Origin: Alphaproteobacteria bacterium | GTDB taxonomy: Bacteria; Pseudomonadota; Alphaproteobacteria; Micropepsales; Micropepsaceae | DNA: 5,338 bases | Assembly: GCA_947455695.1 (NCBI GenBank) | Contig: CANGRN010000136.1 | Span: 1 to 5,338 of the forward strand | Reading direction: 5' to 3' | In this document: positions 1-5,334 of the stretch, in pieces | Layout of the letters: each line of letters opens with the position of its first letter | Position numbering within the stretch: position 1 is the first letter of the stretch | Notes under the pieces: model-generated | Told to the model about the DNA's origin: nothing | Database searches by the model: none | What the model saw: the letters and a program-made list of their open reading frames with translations, nothing else | Position numbers and translations under genes: made by a program

Positions 1-204
1 CACCGCGCCCACCGGCGACAGCGCGATGAGGCTGGGCACCAGCAGCAGCGGGCCGAAGGAGCGCTCGCCGATAACGTCCATCAGACTGGCGATCGTGACA
101 CGGCCCTGGCCGGCCTGGTCCTCGCCACTGTGATGGCCCAGGGCGATGACGCGGGCCAGCACCTCTTCAAGGCCCAAATGATCGCGAATGGAAGCTGGGG
201 GCAT
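1..204 (-). CDS. exoD: ExoD-family membrane protein, N-terminal part (3' end outside the window)
   Basis: The 68 visible codons run off the left edge with no stop. The protein begins MPPASIRDHLGLEEVLARVI. A helical, acidic N-terminus is followed by a TIASLMDVIGERSF segment (about residues 37-50) and a hydrophobic GPLLLVPSLIALSPVGAV stretch. This order, with GERSFGPLLL and then a proline-interrupted hydrophobic run, is typical of the ExoD family (about 200 aa, integral membrane). The family was named for rhizobial exopolysaccharide synthesis; its biochemical role is unclear. The start at 204 is the first ATG that gives a normal family N-terminus. The frame stays open upstream, and another in-frame ATG at 261 would add 19 residues (MAPAWANQTIKV...). 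Neither start has a clear Shine-Dalgarno sequence, so the start is uncertain. The gene follows the ATPase on the same strand after about 400 bp, so co-transcription is doubtful. Confidence 0.75.
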   Translation of the reverse strand, partial: MPPASIRDHLGLEEVLARVIALGHHSGEDQAGQGRVTIASLMDVIGERSFGPLLLVPSLIALSPVGAV

Positions 205-603
205 AAAGGGGTCCAAAGGGCGCCGCACCTTGATAGTCTGATTTGCCCATGCCGGCGCCATCCGAAATGAGGGTCCCCGTGACTGCGATCCGCCATGGCG
301 CAGCCTGAAATACGGAACGGCGCGCATTTGCCGGCTTGATAGTTCCGGTCCCAACAATCTTTGGAACATTCCCAATGGGCGTGATTGAGAATTGCATCTT
401 CAAGCTTGCGCGCGGCATCGGGCGTCGATTTTGCGTCACGCCATTCGGCGCGGCAATTCCAGCCCGCTGCGGAATTGTGCTACCGACAGCTCGAAATATT
501 TCCACCGGACATCGTCTAGCCAGATAGCCACGGCTTTTGCCGACATCACCAAGCAGATCACCAACGTGCGCGTGAGCAGGTAACGCGCCGCATTCACCGG
601 CTG
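205..603. other. Intergenic region without a convincing gene, AT-richer than its flanks
   Basis: About 400 bp separate the ATPase stop from the exoD start. The centre (about 330-560) is visibly less GC-rich than the neighbouring genes. Seen directly: a 6-bp inverted repeat gcgcgt/acgcgc at 568-588 with a 9-nt loop, just beyond the ATPase stop and without a T-run, so it is a weak candidate for an mRNA 3' end; and cggaac/gttccg arms at 313-318 and 342-347 enclosing 23 nt. No tRNA, insertion sequence ends, FNR box or clear promoter was recognised. Several frames are open across the gap on both strands. Only the pair described at 297-597 looks at all protein-like. Confidence 0.5.
297..597 (-). 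pseudogene. Possible decayed small gene (two overlapping open frames)
   Basis: On the minus strand a frame starting at GTG 597 (next in-frame ATG at 546) encodes VNAARYLLTRTLVICLVMSA followed by KAVAIWLDDVRWKYFELSVA and a stop at 436-438. The first part could be a membrane or signal segment. A second frame is open leftwards from a TAG at 480-482 and reads ...GWNCRAEWRDAKSTPDAARK, then LEDAILNHAHWECSKDCWDR and NYQAGKCAPFRISGC. It is polar, rich in Trp and Cys and looks protein-like, but has no start codon of its own in this stretch. One frameshift within 439-479 would join the two into a protein of roughly 100 aa. I recognise no family and see no ribosome binding site. It could equally be chance open frame, so confidence is low. 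Confidence 0.2.
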
Positions 604-3132
604 TCAAACGGCGGTGCGTTCAACCAGCAAAAATCGCTTTGCCATTTCCAGGACGCCGATCAAGATCGCGCCGGCCAGGATGCAGACCGCCAGGTCATCA
701 GGATGCAGAGGCCCGAAATGGAATAGCGCCTGCGCCGGCGCCCAGTAGAGCCCCGTGCCCAGCACGACGAGCACGGCGGCGATCAAAGCCCACAATGTGC
801 GGTTTGGGCGCAGCAATGCCTCCCCCAGCGAGGAGCGGAACGACCGGTTCACGATAATCAGGCCGATGTTCATTAAGACAAGGACGGCAAACACGAAGGC
901 GCGCAGGTCATTCTCGGGCAGGCCGAACCGCGCCCCCAGGAACAGCGCCATCGCAACGATGGCCAGGGCGGCAAGTCCCTGCATGGCTGCCCACAATGCC
1001 GTTCCGCGCGACAGGACCGGGGCGTTCGGTTTGCGGGGAGGGCGATTCATCACGTCTTTCTCCTCGGCCTCGGCCTCGAAAACCACCGAGCAGGCGGGAT
1101 CGATAACCATTTCCAGAAGCGCGATCTGGATTGGCATCAGCATCATGGGCAGGCCGGACAGCAGGGGAAGCAATGCCAGGCCCGCGATGGGGATGTGAAC
1201 CGCGACGATATACTGAATGGCCTTGCGCAAATTGTCATAAATCCGGCGGCCCAGCCGGATGGTTGCCACGATGGACGCAAAATCATCGTCCAGCAGGACC
1301 AGCGAGCTGGCCTCGCGCGCGACATCCGTGCCCCGGCCGCCCATCGCAATGCCGATATGGGCCGCCTTCATCGCGGGGGCGTCGTTGACGCCGTCTCCTG
1401 TCATGGCGACGATCTCGCCGTCGCGCTTGAGCGCTTCGACCAGCCGCAGTTTCTGCTGGGGGCGGATGCGCGCGAAGACGGAGGTCGTCTTCATGGTGGC
1501 GGCGAGCGCCTCATCGCTCAAGGCTTCCAGTTCGTCGCCCGAAAGCACCGCGCCGGCATCGATGCCGGCCTGGGTTGCTATCGCGCGCGCCGTCGCCGGA
1601 TAATCGCCGGTGATCATCACAACGCGCACGCCGGCCGCCCTGCATTCTCTGACCGCCGCGGGAACGGTTGCGCGCAGCGGATCGGCAAATCCCACGAGAC
1701 CGACATAGCGGAACGGGATATCGCGCTGGGACGCGGGCAGAACGCCGTCCGTTGATACGAATTCGGCGTCCGCCACGGCCAGCAGCCGAAAGCCCTGTGC
1801 GGCATACTGGTCGACGGTTTGGAGCAGCTTGTCGCGGTTCGGCCGGGGAAGGTGGCACAAGTCGGCAATGGCTTCCGGGGCGCCCTTGGCGGATGCCCTG
1901 ACGGTACCGCGATCATCCTGGCGCCAGATGTTGGTGGTGGCAAAGAGGTCGGGGCGCAGGCCATGCGTCTGGAGCAACTCCCGGGGCGCCGCCGGCTCGA
2001 CAAGCGCGGCGGTCTCGTGCAGGGCGCGGTCCATCGGATCGGTGGGAACGGGCGCGCTGCCGCCCACCGCCGCATGCAGCACCGCGCGGAGTTTGCCCTC
2101 GAGCGCAGCCCCGGTATCGGCGCGCCAGCAGGCATCGCCGGAGACAATGAGGGCGACGCGCATCCGGTTTTCGGTCAGGGTGCCTGTCTTGTCGGTGCAA
2201 AGCACGGTCGCAGAGCCCAATGTCTCGATGGCCGCGGCGCGCCGCGTCAGCACGCGTGCCCGCGAAATGCGCCAGGCGCCCATGGCCATGAATACGGCCA
2301 GGACAAGGGGGATTTCCTCGGGCAGGACGGACATGCCGATCGCGATGCCGCCCAGGGCCGCCTGAAGCCAGGAGCCCCGCAACAGCCCGAACAGCAGGAC
2401 CGCCAATGCGGCGACCGCGATCCCCACAATGGCAAAATCCCGGACCAGCCAGCGCAATTGCGCCTGCAGTTTCGGCTGCTCCAGCGTGATGCCCTGCAGG
2501 GCCTGGCCGATTTTTCCCATCTCGGAACGAACGCCGGTCGCAACGACGCGCGCAGTGCCCGCGCCCCGCGCGATCAGGGTGCCGGCAAAGGCAAAAGGCA
2601 GATCGTCGCCGCCCGGAACGCCCCAGGGAATATCCGTTGCCGCCGCCTTTTTGCGAACCGGCACCGATTCACCGGTGAGCAGGGATTCGTCGGCCAGCAG
2701 ATCGTCGCCTTCGAGCAGGATGGCGTCCGCCGGAACGCGGTCGCCTTCCGCCAGGCACATGATGTCGCCCGGCACCACGTCGCGGCCGGCTATGCGCCGG
2801 CGTGTTCCGTCGCGAACCACCGTGGCCCTTGGGCTGGCAAGGCTGCGGAGGGACTCCAGGACATGCTCGCTCCGTGTTTCCTGGATGATGCTGATGGATA
2901 CGGACAGGGTGGCAAAAAGCGCCAGGACAAAGGCGTCGATCGGCTCGCCCAGGAGGAGGTACACGGCGCCGCCGCCCAGAAGCAGTGCGAACATGGGCTG
3001 GCGCACGACATCGAAGGCAATGCGCGCGAAATTGCGGCGGTCCGGATTGGGAAGCTCATTGGGGCCGAACGTCTTGAGGCGCGCGGCTGCTTCAGAAGAG
3101 CTTAGCCCATCGCCAATCGCCGCATTGTCCAC
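604..3132 (-). CDS. P-type cation-transporting ATPase (P2/Ca2+-ATPase-like, substrate uncertain)
   Basis: 842 aa, full length for a P2 ATPase, located in the inner membrane; it couples ATP hydrolysis to cation movement. An N-terminal cation-ATPase domain (GLSSSEAAARLKTFGPNELP, 9-28) comes first. Membrane segments M1-M2 lie near 38-83, followed by the actuator domain with TGES (153-156) and M3-M4 near 232-283 with PEEIP (271-275). The phosphorylation motif DKTGTLT has the aspartate at 314. Then come the nucleotide-binding KGAPE (416-420), DPLR (484-487), TGD (508-510) and the hinge TGDGVNDAP (578-586). M5-M10 run from about 640 to 835. All catalytic motifs are intact. Compared with SERCA, the M5 Asn is His646, and M6 reads E674-M-V-I-D678, so the ligand set differs and Ca2+ specificity cannot be assumed. 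The start is GTG at 3132: the frame upstream is closed by a stop at 3163-3165 with no ATG between, and ggaag lies just 5' of it. It is 88 nt downstream of cytochrome b561, so probably the same operon. Confidence 0.92.
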   Translation of the reverse strand: MDNAAIGDGLSSSEAAARLKTFGPNELPNPDRRNFARIAFDVVRQPMFALLLGGGAVYLLLGEPIDAFVLALFATLSVSISIIQETRSEHVLESLRSLASPRATVVRDGTRRRIAGRDVVPGDIMCLAEGDRVPADAILLEGDDLLADESLLTGESVPVRKKAAATDIPWGVPGGDDLPFAFAGTLIARGAGTARVVATGVRSEMGKIGQALQGITLEQPKLQAQLRWLVRDFAIVGIAVAALAVLLFGLLRGSWLQAALGGIAIGMSVLPEEIPLVLAVFMAMGAWRISRARVLTRRAAAIETLGSATVLCTDKTGTLTENRMRVALIVSGDACWRADTGAALEGKLRAVLHAAVGGSAPVPTDPMDRALHETAALVEPAAPRELLQTHGLRPDLFATTNIWRQDDRGTVRASAKGAPEAIADLCHLPRPNRDKLLQTVDQYAAQGFRLLAVADAEFVSTDGVLPASQRDIPFRYVGLVGFADPLRATVPAAVRECRAAGVRVVMITGDYPATARAIATQAGIDAGAVLSGDELEALSDEALAATMKTTSVFARIRPQQKLRLVEALKRDGEIVAMTGDGVNDAPAMKAAHIGIAMGGRGTDVAREASSLVLLDDDFASIVATIRLGRRIYDNLRKAIQYIVAVHIPIAGLALLPLLSGLPMMLMPIQIALLEMVIDPACSVVFEAEAEEKDVMNRPPRKPNAPVLSRGTALWAAMQGLAALAIVAMALFLGARFGLPENDLRAFVFAVLVLMNIGLIIVNRSFRSSLGEALLRPNRTLWALIAAVLVVLGTGLYWAPAQALFHFGPLHPDDLAVCILAGAILIGVLEMAKRFLLVERTAV

Positions 3133-3183
3133 GCTTCCGTCTTTCGATTGGCATTGGAGACATTACCCAGTCTACACCACGGA

Positions 3184-3232
3184 GACCGGTGCTGTCGCCA
3201 TCCGGGGCGGGGCCTGGCCTTCAGCGCCGGTC
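3184..3232. repeat. Imperfect inverted repeat between cytochrome b561 and ATPase genes
   Basis: Arms gaccggtgctg (3184-3194) and cagcgccggtc (3222-3232) are complementary at 10 of 11 positions around a GC-rich 27-nt loop. One arm covers the end of the cytochrome gene, including its stop codon. There is no T-run after the stem on the minus strand, so it is not a standard intrinsic terminator. It may be an intercistronic RNA hairpin affecting stability or partial termination before the ATPase gene. Chance is possible in GC-rich DNA. Confidence 0.35.
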
Positions 3233-3751
3233 GGCTGCCATGCGTGACAGCAGATCGTCCTTGAGGATAAACTGGTGATACAGGCCCGCAGCCACGTGGC
3301 CGAGCGCAAGGGCGACAAGCGCATAAGCCGCGTAACCGTGCACATCCGTCAGCGGATGGAATATTTCGGGTGTCCTAGCGAACATCGGAGGCATTTGAAA
3401 GACACCGAAGTCGATCCCGCGGCCGCGATAAAGCAGGGTCGGAATTCCGATCATCGGCACCAAGAGCATCAGGAGATAAAGCAGCTGATGGACCAGGTGT
3501 GATGCACGGCGGATCAGGGCGCTTGTTTCCGCGGGGAGGGCAGGAGGCTGGTGGGTCAACCGCCATCCCAGGCGAACGAGCGTCAGCACGATGATGGCCA
3601 GTCCCAGCAAGGAGTGGACATTCACGACCGCTGAAACATAGGGCTTTGGGAAATCGTCCACCGTCAACCCCAGGACGAATGCCGCCACGATCAGTCCAGC
3701 GATCAGCCAGTGCAATGCCCTGGCGACGGCCGAATAGCGCACGGGTTCCAT
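3221..3751 (-). CDS. Cytochrome b561 (CybB-type di-heme membrane protein)
   Basis: 176 aa, the usual length of bacterial cytochrome b561 (about 175-190), with four hydrophobic helices near residues 14-31, 40-62, 86-108 and 136-160. These inner-membrane proteins carry b-type hemes and pass electrons from quinol or other donors; the E. coli CybB family oxidises ubiquinol or superoxide. Heme-ligand candidates are H14 in RALHWL (helix 1), H46 in VNVHSLLG (helix 2), and H138 and H152 in the last helix (DVHGYAAY, LGHVAAG); H85 and H88 begin helix 3. I chose the ATG at 3751. AAGG at 3761-3764 sits 9 nt upstream, and the protein then begins in the family manner (MEPVRYSAVARALHWLIAGL). An in-frame start at 3823 would add 24 atypical residues encoded across the FNR box and promoter, so it is rejected. 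It is the first gene before the ATPase and probably FNR-activated. Confidence 0.9.
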   Translation of the reverse strand: MEPVRYSAVARALHWLIAGLIVAAFVLGLTVDDFPKPYVSAVVNVHSLLGLAIIVLTLVRLGWRLTHQPPALPAETSALIRRASHLVHQLLYLLMLLVPMIGIPTLLYRGRGIDFGVFQMPPMFARTPEIFHPLTDVHGYAAYALVALALGHVAAGLYHQFILKDDLLSRMAADRR

Positions 3752-3760
3752 CTGTTTTCG

Positions 3761-3770
3761 CCTTATCCTT
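3761..3770 (-). promoter_or_regulatory. Ribosome binding site of cytochrome b561
   Basis: The minus strand reads aaggataagg followed by cgaaaacag and ATG. The second AAGG has a 9-nt spacer to the ATG at 3751. This supports the internal start over the upstream in-frame one at 3823. Confidence 0.6.
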
Positions 3771-3809
3771 GCTGCTTTTTCAGAATTGAAGATATTCGGA
3801 TACGGCGCA

Positions 3810-3823
3810 TTGATCCAGATCAA
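3810..3823 (-). promoter_or_regulatory. FNR/Anr/FixK-type operator upstream of cytochrome b561
   Basis: TTGATCCAGATCAA is a perfect match to the symmetric consensus TTGAT-N4-ATCAA bound by FNR-family regulators (Fnr, Anr, FnrL, FixK). Its centre is at 3816.5, about 65 nt upstream of the cytochrome b561 ATG. A centre at -41.5 would place transcription start near 3775, within the stretch between the box and the ribosome binding site. Candidate -10 sequences are aattct (3787-3782) and tatctt (3794-3789), both weak. The upstream gene on the other side (ending at 3872) is on the same strand, so the site can only serve the cytochrome b561/ATPase unit. The sequence match is seen; the regulator and the direction of control are inferred. 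Confidence 0.8.
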
Positions 3824-3826
3824 CGG

Positions 3827-3866
3827 GACCGGCAGCCACAGCCCCGGCCGTCGTGGCGGGCCGGTC
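3827..3866 (-). terminator. GC-rich stem-loop after the outer-membrane protein gene
   Basis: Just after the stop codon at 3872, ccggcc (3844-3849) and ggccgg (3859-3864) form a perfect 6-bp stem with a 9-nt loop. Alternative arms gaccggc (3827-3833) and gccggtc (3860-3866) are also fully complementary. No T-run follows on the minus strand, so it is at best a weak or non-canonical terminator, or a 3' stabilising hairpin. It would separate this transcript from the FNR-driven cytochrome b561 promoter immediately downstream. Confidence 0.4.
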
Positions 3867-3871
3867 GGGCA

Positions 3872-4630
3872 TCAGAAGGTCGATTGGATGGCGAGGTAAT
3901 AGGACACCTGGTTTGCGAGCGCGGCGTTCTGCAGGCCCCGGCCACCGGAAAACAGCAGGTGATAATGCTCGTTGAATTCATAGATGCCGCCCACGTTGAA
4001 GCCGGTGACATCCCCGCCGCCAATGGTATCCGCGGTCTGGTGAAAAACCTCCACGCCCAGGGCAAGGCTTTTGGACACCTGGTTCTGCAATAGCCATCCC
4101 GCGAACCAGTAATCCTGATTGCCCAGGCCGGGATTGCGCCAGAACCCGCCGCCGCCATAGGTAGTCCAGTCGCCGAAATCCTTCTGGAGCCAGACGGGAA
4201 GAAAAGCCCGCATCTTGCCGGCGCCCAGATCGCGTTGCGCGTCGCCCGTCGGGACTTCCAGGAGGGGGAATATTCCCACTTGCGGGTACCAGTCATCCTC
4301 GCCCGGGGTGACAAGCCGGTACTTCGCACCAAGCTCCAGGTCGCCGGGTCCCACTTGCGTGGCGCTTCCACCCGGATTGTCAAACGCCAGCGGCGCAATG
4401 ACGTGAAGCTGCAAGTCGGGGGCGGCGCCGTAATTGACCTCAAGGCCCGCCAGCGTGCCGCCGGTATCGCCCCGCACATGCGTCCCGGCCGTGAAGCCGT
4501 AAACCTCCCAATGGCCCAGATCGACCGGTTCAGGATCGTCCGTGACGAAGGGAGGGCCTGCATGGGCCGGCGAGGCGATGATCGCGAACAGCGTCAGAAC
4601 CGCTGCGATGTTCGACAAGATCGGTTTCAC
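3872..4630 (-). CDS. Secreted outer-membrane beta-barrel protein, 'transporter'/MetA-like family
   Basis: 252 aa with a clear Sec signal peptide (MKPILSNIAAVLTLFAIIAS then PAHA, likely cleavage after A24). The mature start GPPFVTDDPEPVDLGHWEVY is characteristic of proteins annotated as 'transporter' or MetA-pathway phenol-degradation-like outer-membrane proteins. The rest alternates short aromatic and hydrophobic strands with Gly/Asn/Asp turns (for example LELGAKYRLV, YGGGGFWRN, NVGGIYEFNEHYHLLFSGG). The last residue is Phe (YLAIQSTF), as expected for a BamA-inserted barrel. The substrate is unknown, and the family name does not prove a role in phenol metabolism. The start is GTG at 4630: an in-frame stop lies at 4637-4639, no ATG precedes the signal peptide, and the Shine-Dalgarno is poor (agg abuts the start). 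It is transcribed divergently from the 63-aa gene, with an FNR-type box 98 nt upstream. Confidence 0.82.
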   Translation of the reverse strand: MKPILSNIAAVLTLFAIIASPAHAGPPFVTDDPEPVDLGHWEVYGFTAGTHVRGDTGGTLAGLEVNYGAAPDLQLHVIAPLAFDNPGGSATQVGPGDLELGAKYRLVTPGEDDWYPQVGIFPLLEVPTGDAQRDLGAGKMRAFLPVWLQKDFGDWTTYGGGGFWRNPGLGNQDYWFAGWLLQNQVSKSLALGVEVFHQTADTIGGGDVTGFNVGGIYEFNEHYHLLFSGGRGLQNAALANQVSYYLAIQSTF

Positions 4631-4700
4631 CCTGATTCATCCCGGCTGCGGAGGGTTGGCATGGCGGTTGCGAAGTTCCACCAGAACTTCACCGGGGTGC

Positions 4701-4706
4701 ACGTTA
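4701..4706 (-). promoter_or_regulatory. Possible -10 element for the outer-membrane protein gene
   Basis: The minus strand reads TAACGT, a weak -10 (T, A and final T match). Its position would put transcription start near 4694, about 41 nt from the FNR box centre at 4734.5. The spacing supports the call more than the sequence does. Confidence 0.3.
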
Positions 4707-4727
4707 TGCGTCAGATTTCGTTCCGCA

Positions 4728-4741
4728 TTGATACAGATCAT
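4728..4741. promoter_or_regulatory. FNR/Anr/FixK-type operator in a divergent promoter region
   Basis: TTGATACAGATCAT matches TTGAT-N4-ATCAA at nine of the ten specified positions. It lies between the minus-strand outer-membrane protein gene (start 4630) and the plus-strand 63-aa gene (start 4787). The flanks match the other box in this window, cgcattgatNcagatca, which argues for the same regulator. The centre at 4734.5 is about 42 nt from plausible transcription starts in both directions, so one dimer site could activate both genes. Binding and oxygen control are inferred from the consensus. Confidence 0.72.
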
Positions 4742-4764
4742 GCTCCCGCCCGCAGCGCCCCCCA

Positions 4765-4770
4765 TAAAAT
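4765..4770 (+). promoter_or_regulatory. -10 element for the 63-aa protein gene
   Basis: TAAAAT differs from TATAAT at one position and lies 24 nt beyond the edge of the FNR box. The expected transcription start near 4777 is 42 nt from the box centre, the class II FNR/CRP spacing. The leader before the ATG at 4787 would be only about 10 nt. Confidence 0.5.
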
Positions 4771-4786
4771 CGGTTGGTAAACGATC

Positions 4787-4978
4787 ATGCACGAGCTGGA
4801 ATTATACTATGAAGCCATGCGGCTGCGTAAGCTTTACGGCCCGCGCGCCAGGCTTCAGGCATCGCTGCAATCGAGCAGGGCGCTGTCGCTGGGTGATCTC
4901 GAAAAGCGGGATCGCTGGGACCATGTCAGGAGCGTGGTGGCTTACCTGGAACAGGTGGATGAGCGAAGCGCGGCCTGA
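4787..4978 (+). CDS. Small charged helical protein of unknown function
   Basis: 63 aa, MHELELYYEAMRLRKLYGPR then ARLQASLQSSRALSLGDLEK and RDRWDHVRSVVAYLEQVDER, ending SAA. I do not recognise a family. It has no signal peptide, membrane segment or cysteine, so it is expected in the cytoplasm. The pattern suggests two or three amphipathic helices: an N-terminal Glu/Tyr/Arg-rich helix, a linker near residues 29-36, and a C-terminal helix from about 37 to 58. Charge is high and mixed, which fits a protein-protein or nucleic-acid-binding role without specifying one. The main evidence for a real gene is its promoter: a near-perfect FNR box and a good -10 at correct spacing directly upstream. The ATG at 4787 has only a weak Shine-Dalgarno (ttggt), consistent with a very short leader. 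It is divergent from the outer-membrane protein gene and convergent with the PilZ gene 14 nt away. Confidence 0.7.
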   Translation: MHELELYYEAMRLRKLYGPRARLQASLQSSRALSLGDLEKRDRWDHVRSVVAYLEQVDERSAA

Positions 4979-4994
4979 GCAAGGCTTTTGCGCT
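4967..4994. terminator. Short hairpin between convergent genes, possible terminator
   Basis: On the plus strand gcct (4973-4976) and aggc (4982-4985) form a 4-bp stem directly followed by TTTT (4986-4989). Outer arms agcgc (4967-4971) and gcgct (4990-4994) could extend pairing, with the T-run bulged. It spans the stop of the 63-aa gene and the last codon of the PilZ gene, so it could end transcription from either side. The stem is short and the T-run only four bases, so this is tentative. Confidence 0.3.
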
Positions 4995-5334
4995 ACAGCG
5001 TGATGTTCTTGATCACGTGTGCAATTTCGGTGGTCGGGGCTTCGACGAAGCGATAGACCTTGCCGAACTGCAATCCGATCTCGGGCAGGTTTCGCCAGGC
5101 GACAACGGCCTCATAGACCAAGCGGTCGCGCAGATTGAAAAAATACACCGATGACGGGACGGCCCGTTGTTCGCTCAGATGGACGCGGGCGCCGGCGACG
5201 CTGATGTCCTTGGTCTGGCACTTGACGGCATTGGTGCCGTCCAGATGCGCGATCCAGCTGCCCCATATGACCCGCCGCCGCTCGGCTTGACGCCGTTCAG
5301 CGATCCCTTTCGGCGGTTTCCGTATCAGCCCCAT
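4993..5334 (-). CDS. PilZ-domain protein (probable c-di-GMP receptor)
   Basis: 113 aa, a stand-alone PilZ domain. The two c-di-GMP-binding signatures are present: RxxxR as R15-QAE-R19 within ERRQAERRR, and DxSxxG as D43-ISVA-G48. Beta-strand-rich sequence follows, with the typical late motif VVAWRNLPEIGLQF (about 77-90). Single-domain PilZ proteins bind c-di-GMP and act as adaptors for motility, cellulose/exopolysaccharide synthesis or other targets; the target here is unknown. There is no signal peptide or membrane helix, so it is cytoplasmic. The ATG at 5334 is four bases from the right edge, so the ribosome binding site cannot be seen and an N-terminal extension beyond the window is possible, although the domain appears complete. 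It is convergent with the 63-aa gene and has no visible FNR box in the window. Confidence 0.88.
   Translation of the reverse strand: MGLIRKPPKGIAERRQAERRRVIWGSWIAHLDGTNAVKCQTKDISVAGARVHLSEQRAVPSSVYFFNLRDRLVYEAVVAWRNLPEIGLQFGKVYRFVEAPTTEIAHVIKNITL

Noticed and set aside
229..245. FNR-like half site ttgatagtctgatt upstream of exoD
   Set aside because: Only the left half matches; the right half lacks the ATCAA arm, so it falls well short of the other two boxes.
336..583. Two plus-strand 63-aa open frames in the gap
   Set aside because: They overlap each other and the more protein-like minus-strand frames, and have no ribosome binding site, promoter or recognisable motif.
167..607. 146-aa minus-strand open frame spanning the ATPase-exoD gap
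   Set aside because: It begins with TTG inside the end of the ATPase gene, has no Shine-Dalgarno, runs into the exoD coding start in another frame, and its Pro/Gly/Arg-rich sequence resembles no protein family.
1819..3105. 428-aa plus-strand open frame antisense to the ATPase
   Set aside because: The ATPase frame contains every family motif. The antisense frame is Gly/Arg/Gln-rich low-complexity sequence, an expected by-product of high-GC codon use.
3752..3823. 24-residue N-terminal extension of cytochrome b561 from an ATG at 3823
   Set aside because: It would be encoded over the FNR box and the likely promoter, is not typical of the family, and the internal ATG at 3751 has a good ribosome binding site.
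3820..4563. 247-aa minus-strand frame overlapping the outer-membrane protein gene
   Set aside because: Arg/Pro/Ala/Trp-rich shadow frame without a signal peptide or known motif; the alternative frame has a signal peptide, barrel pattern and terminal Phe.
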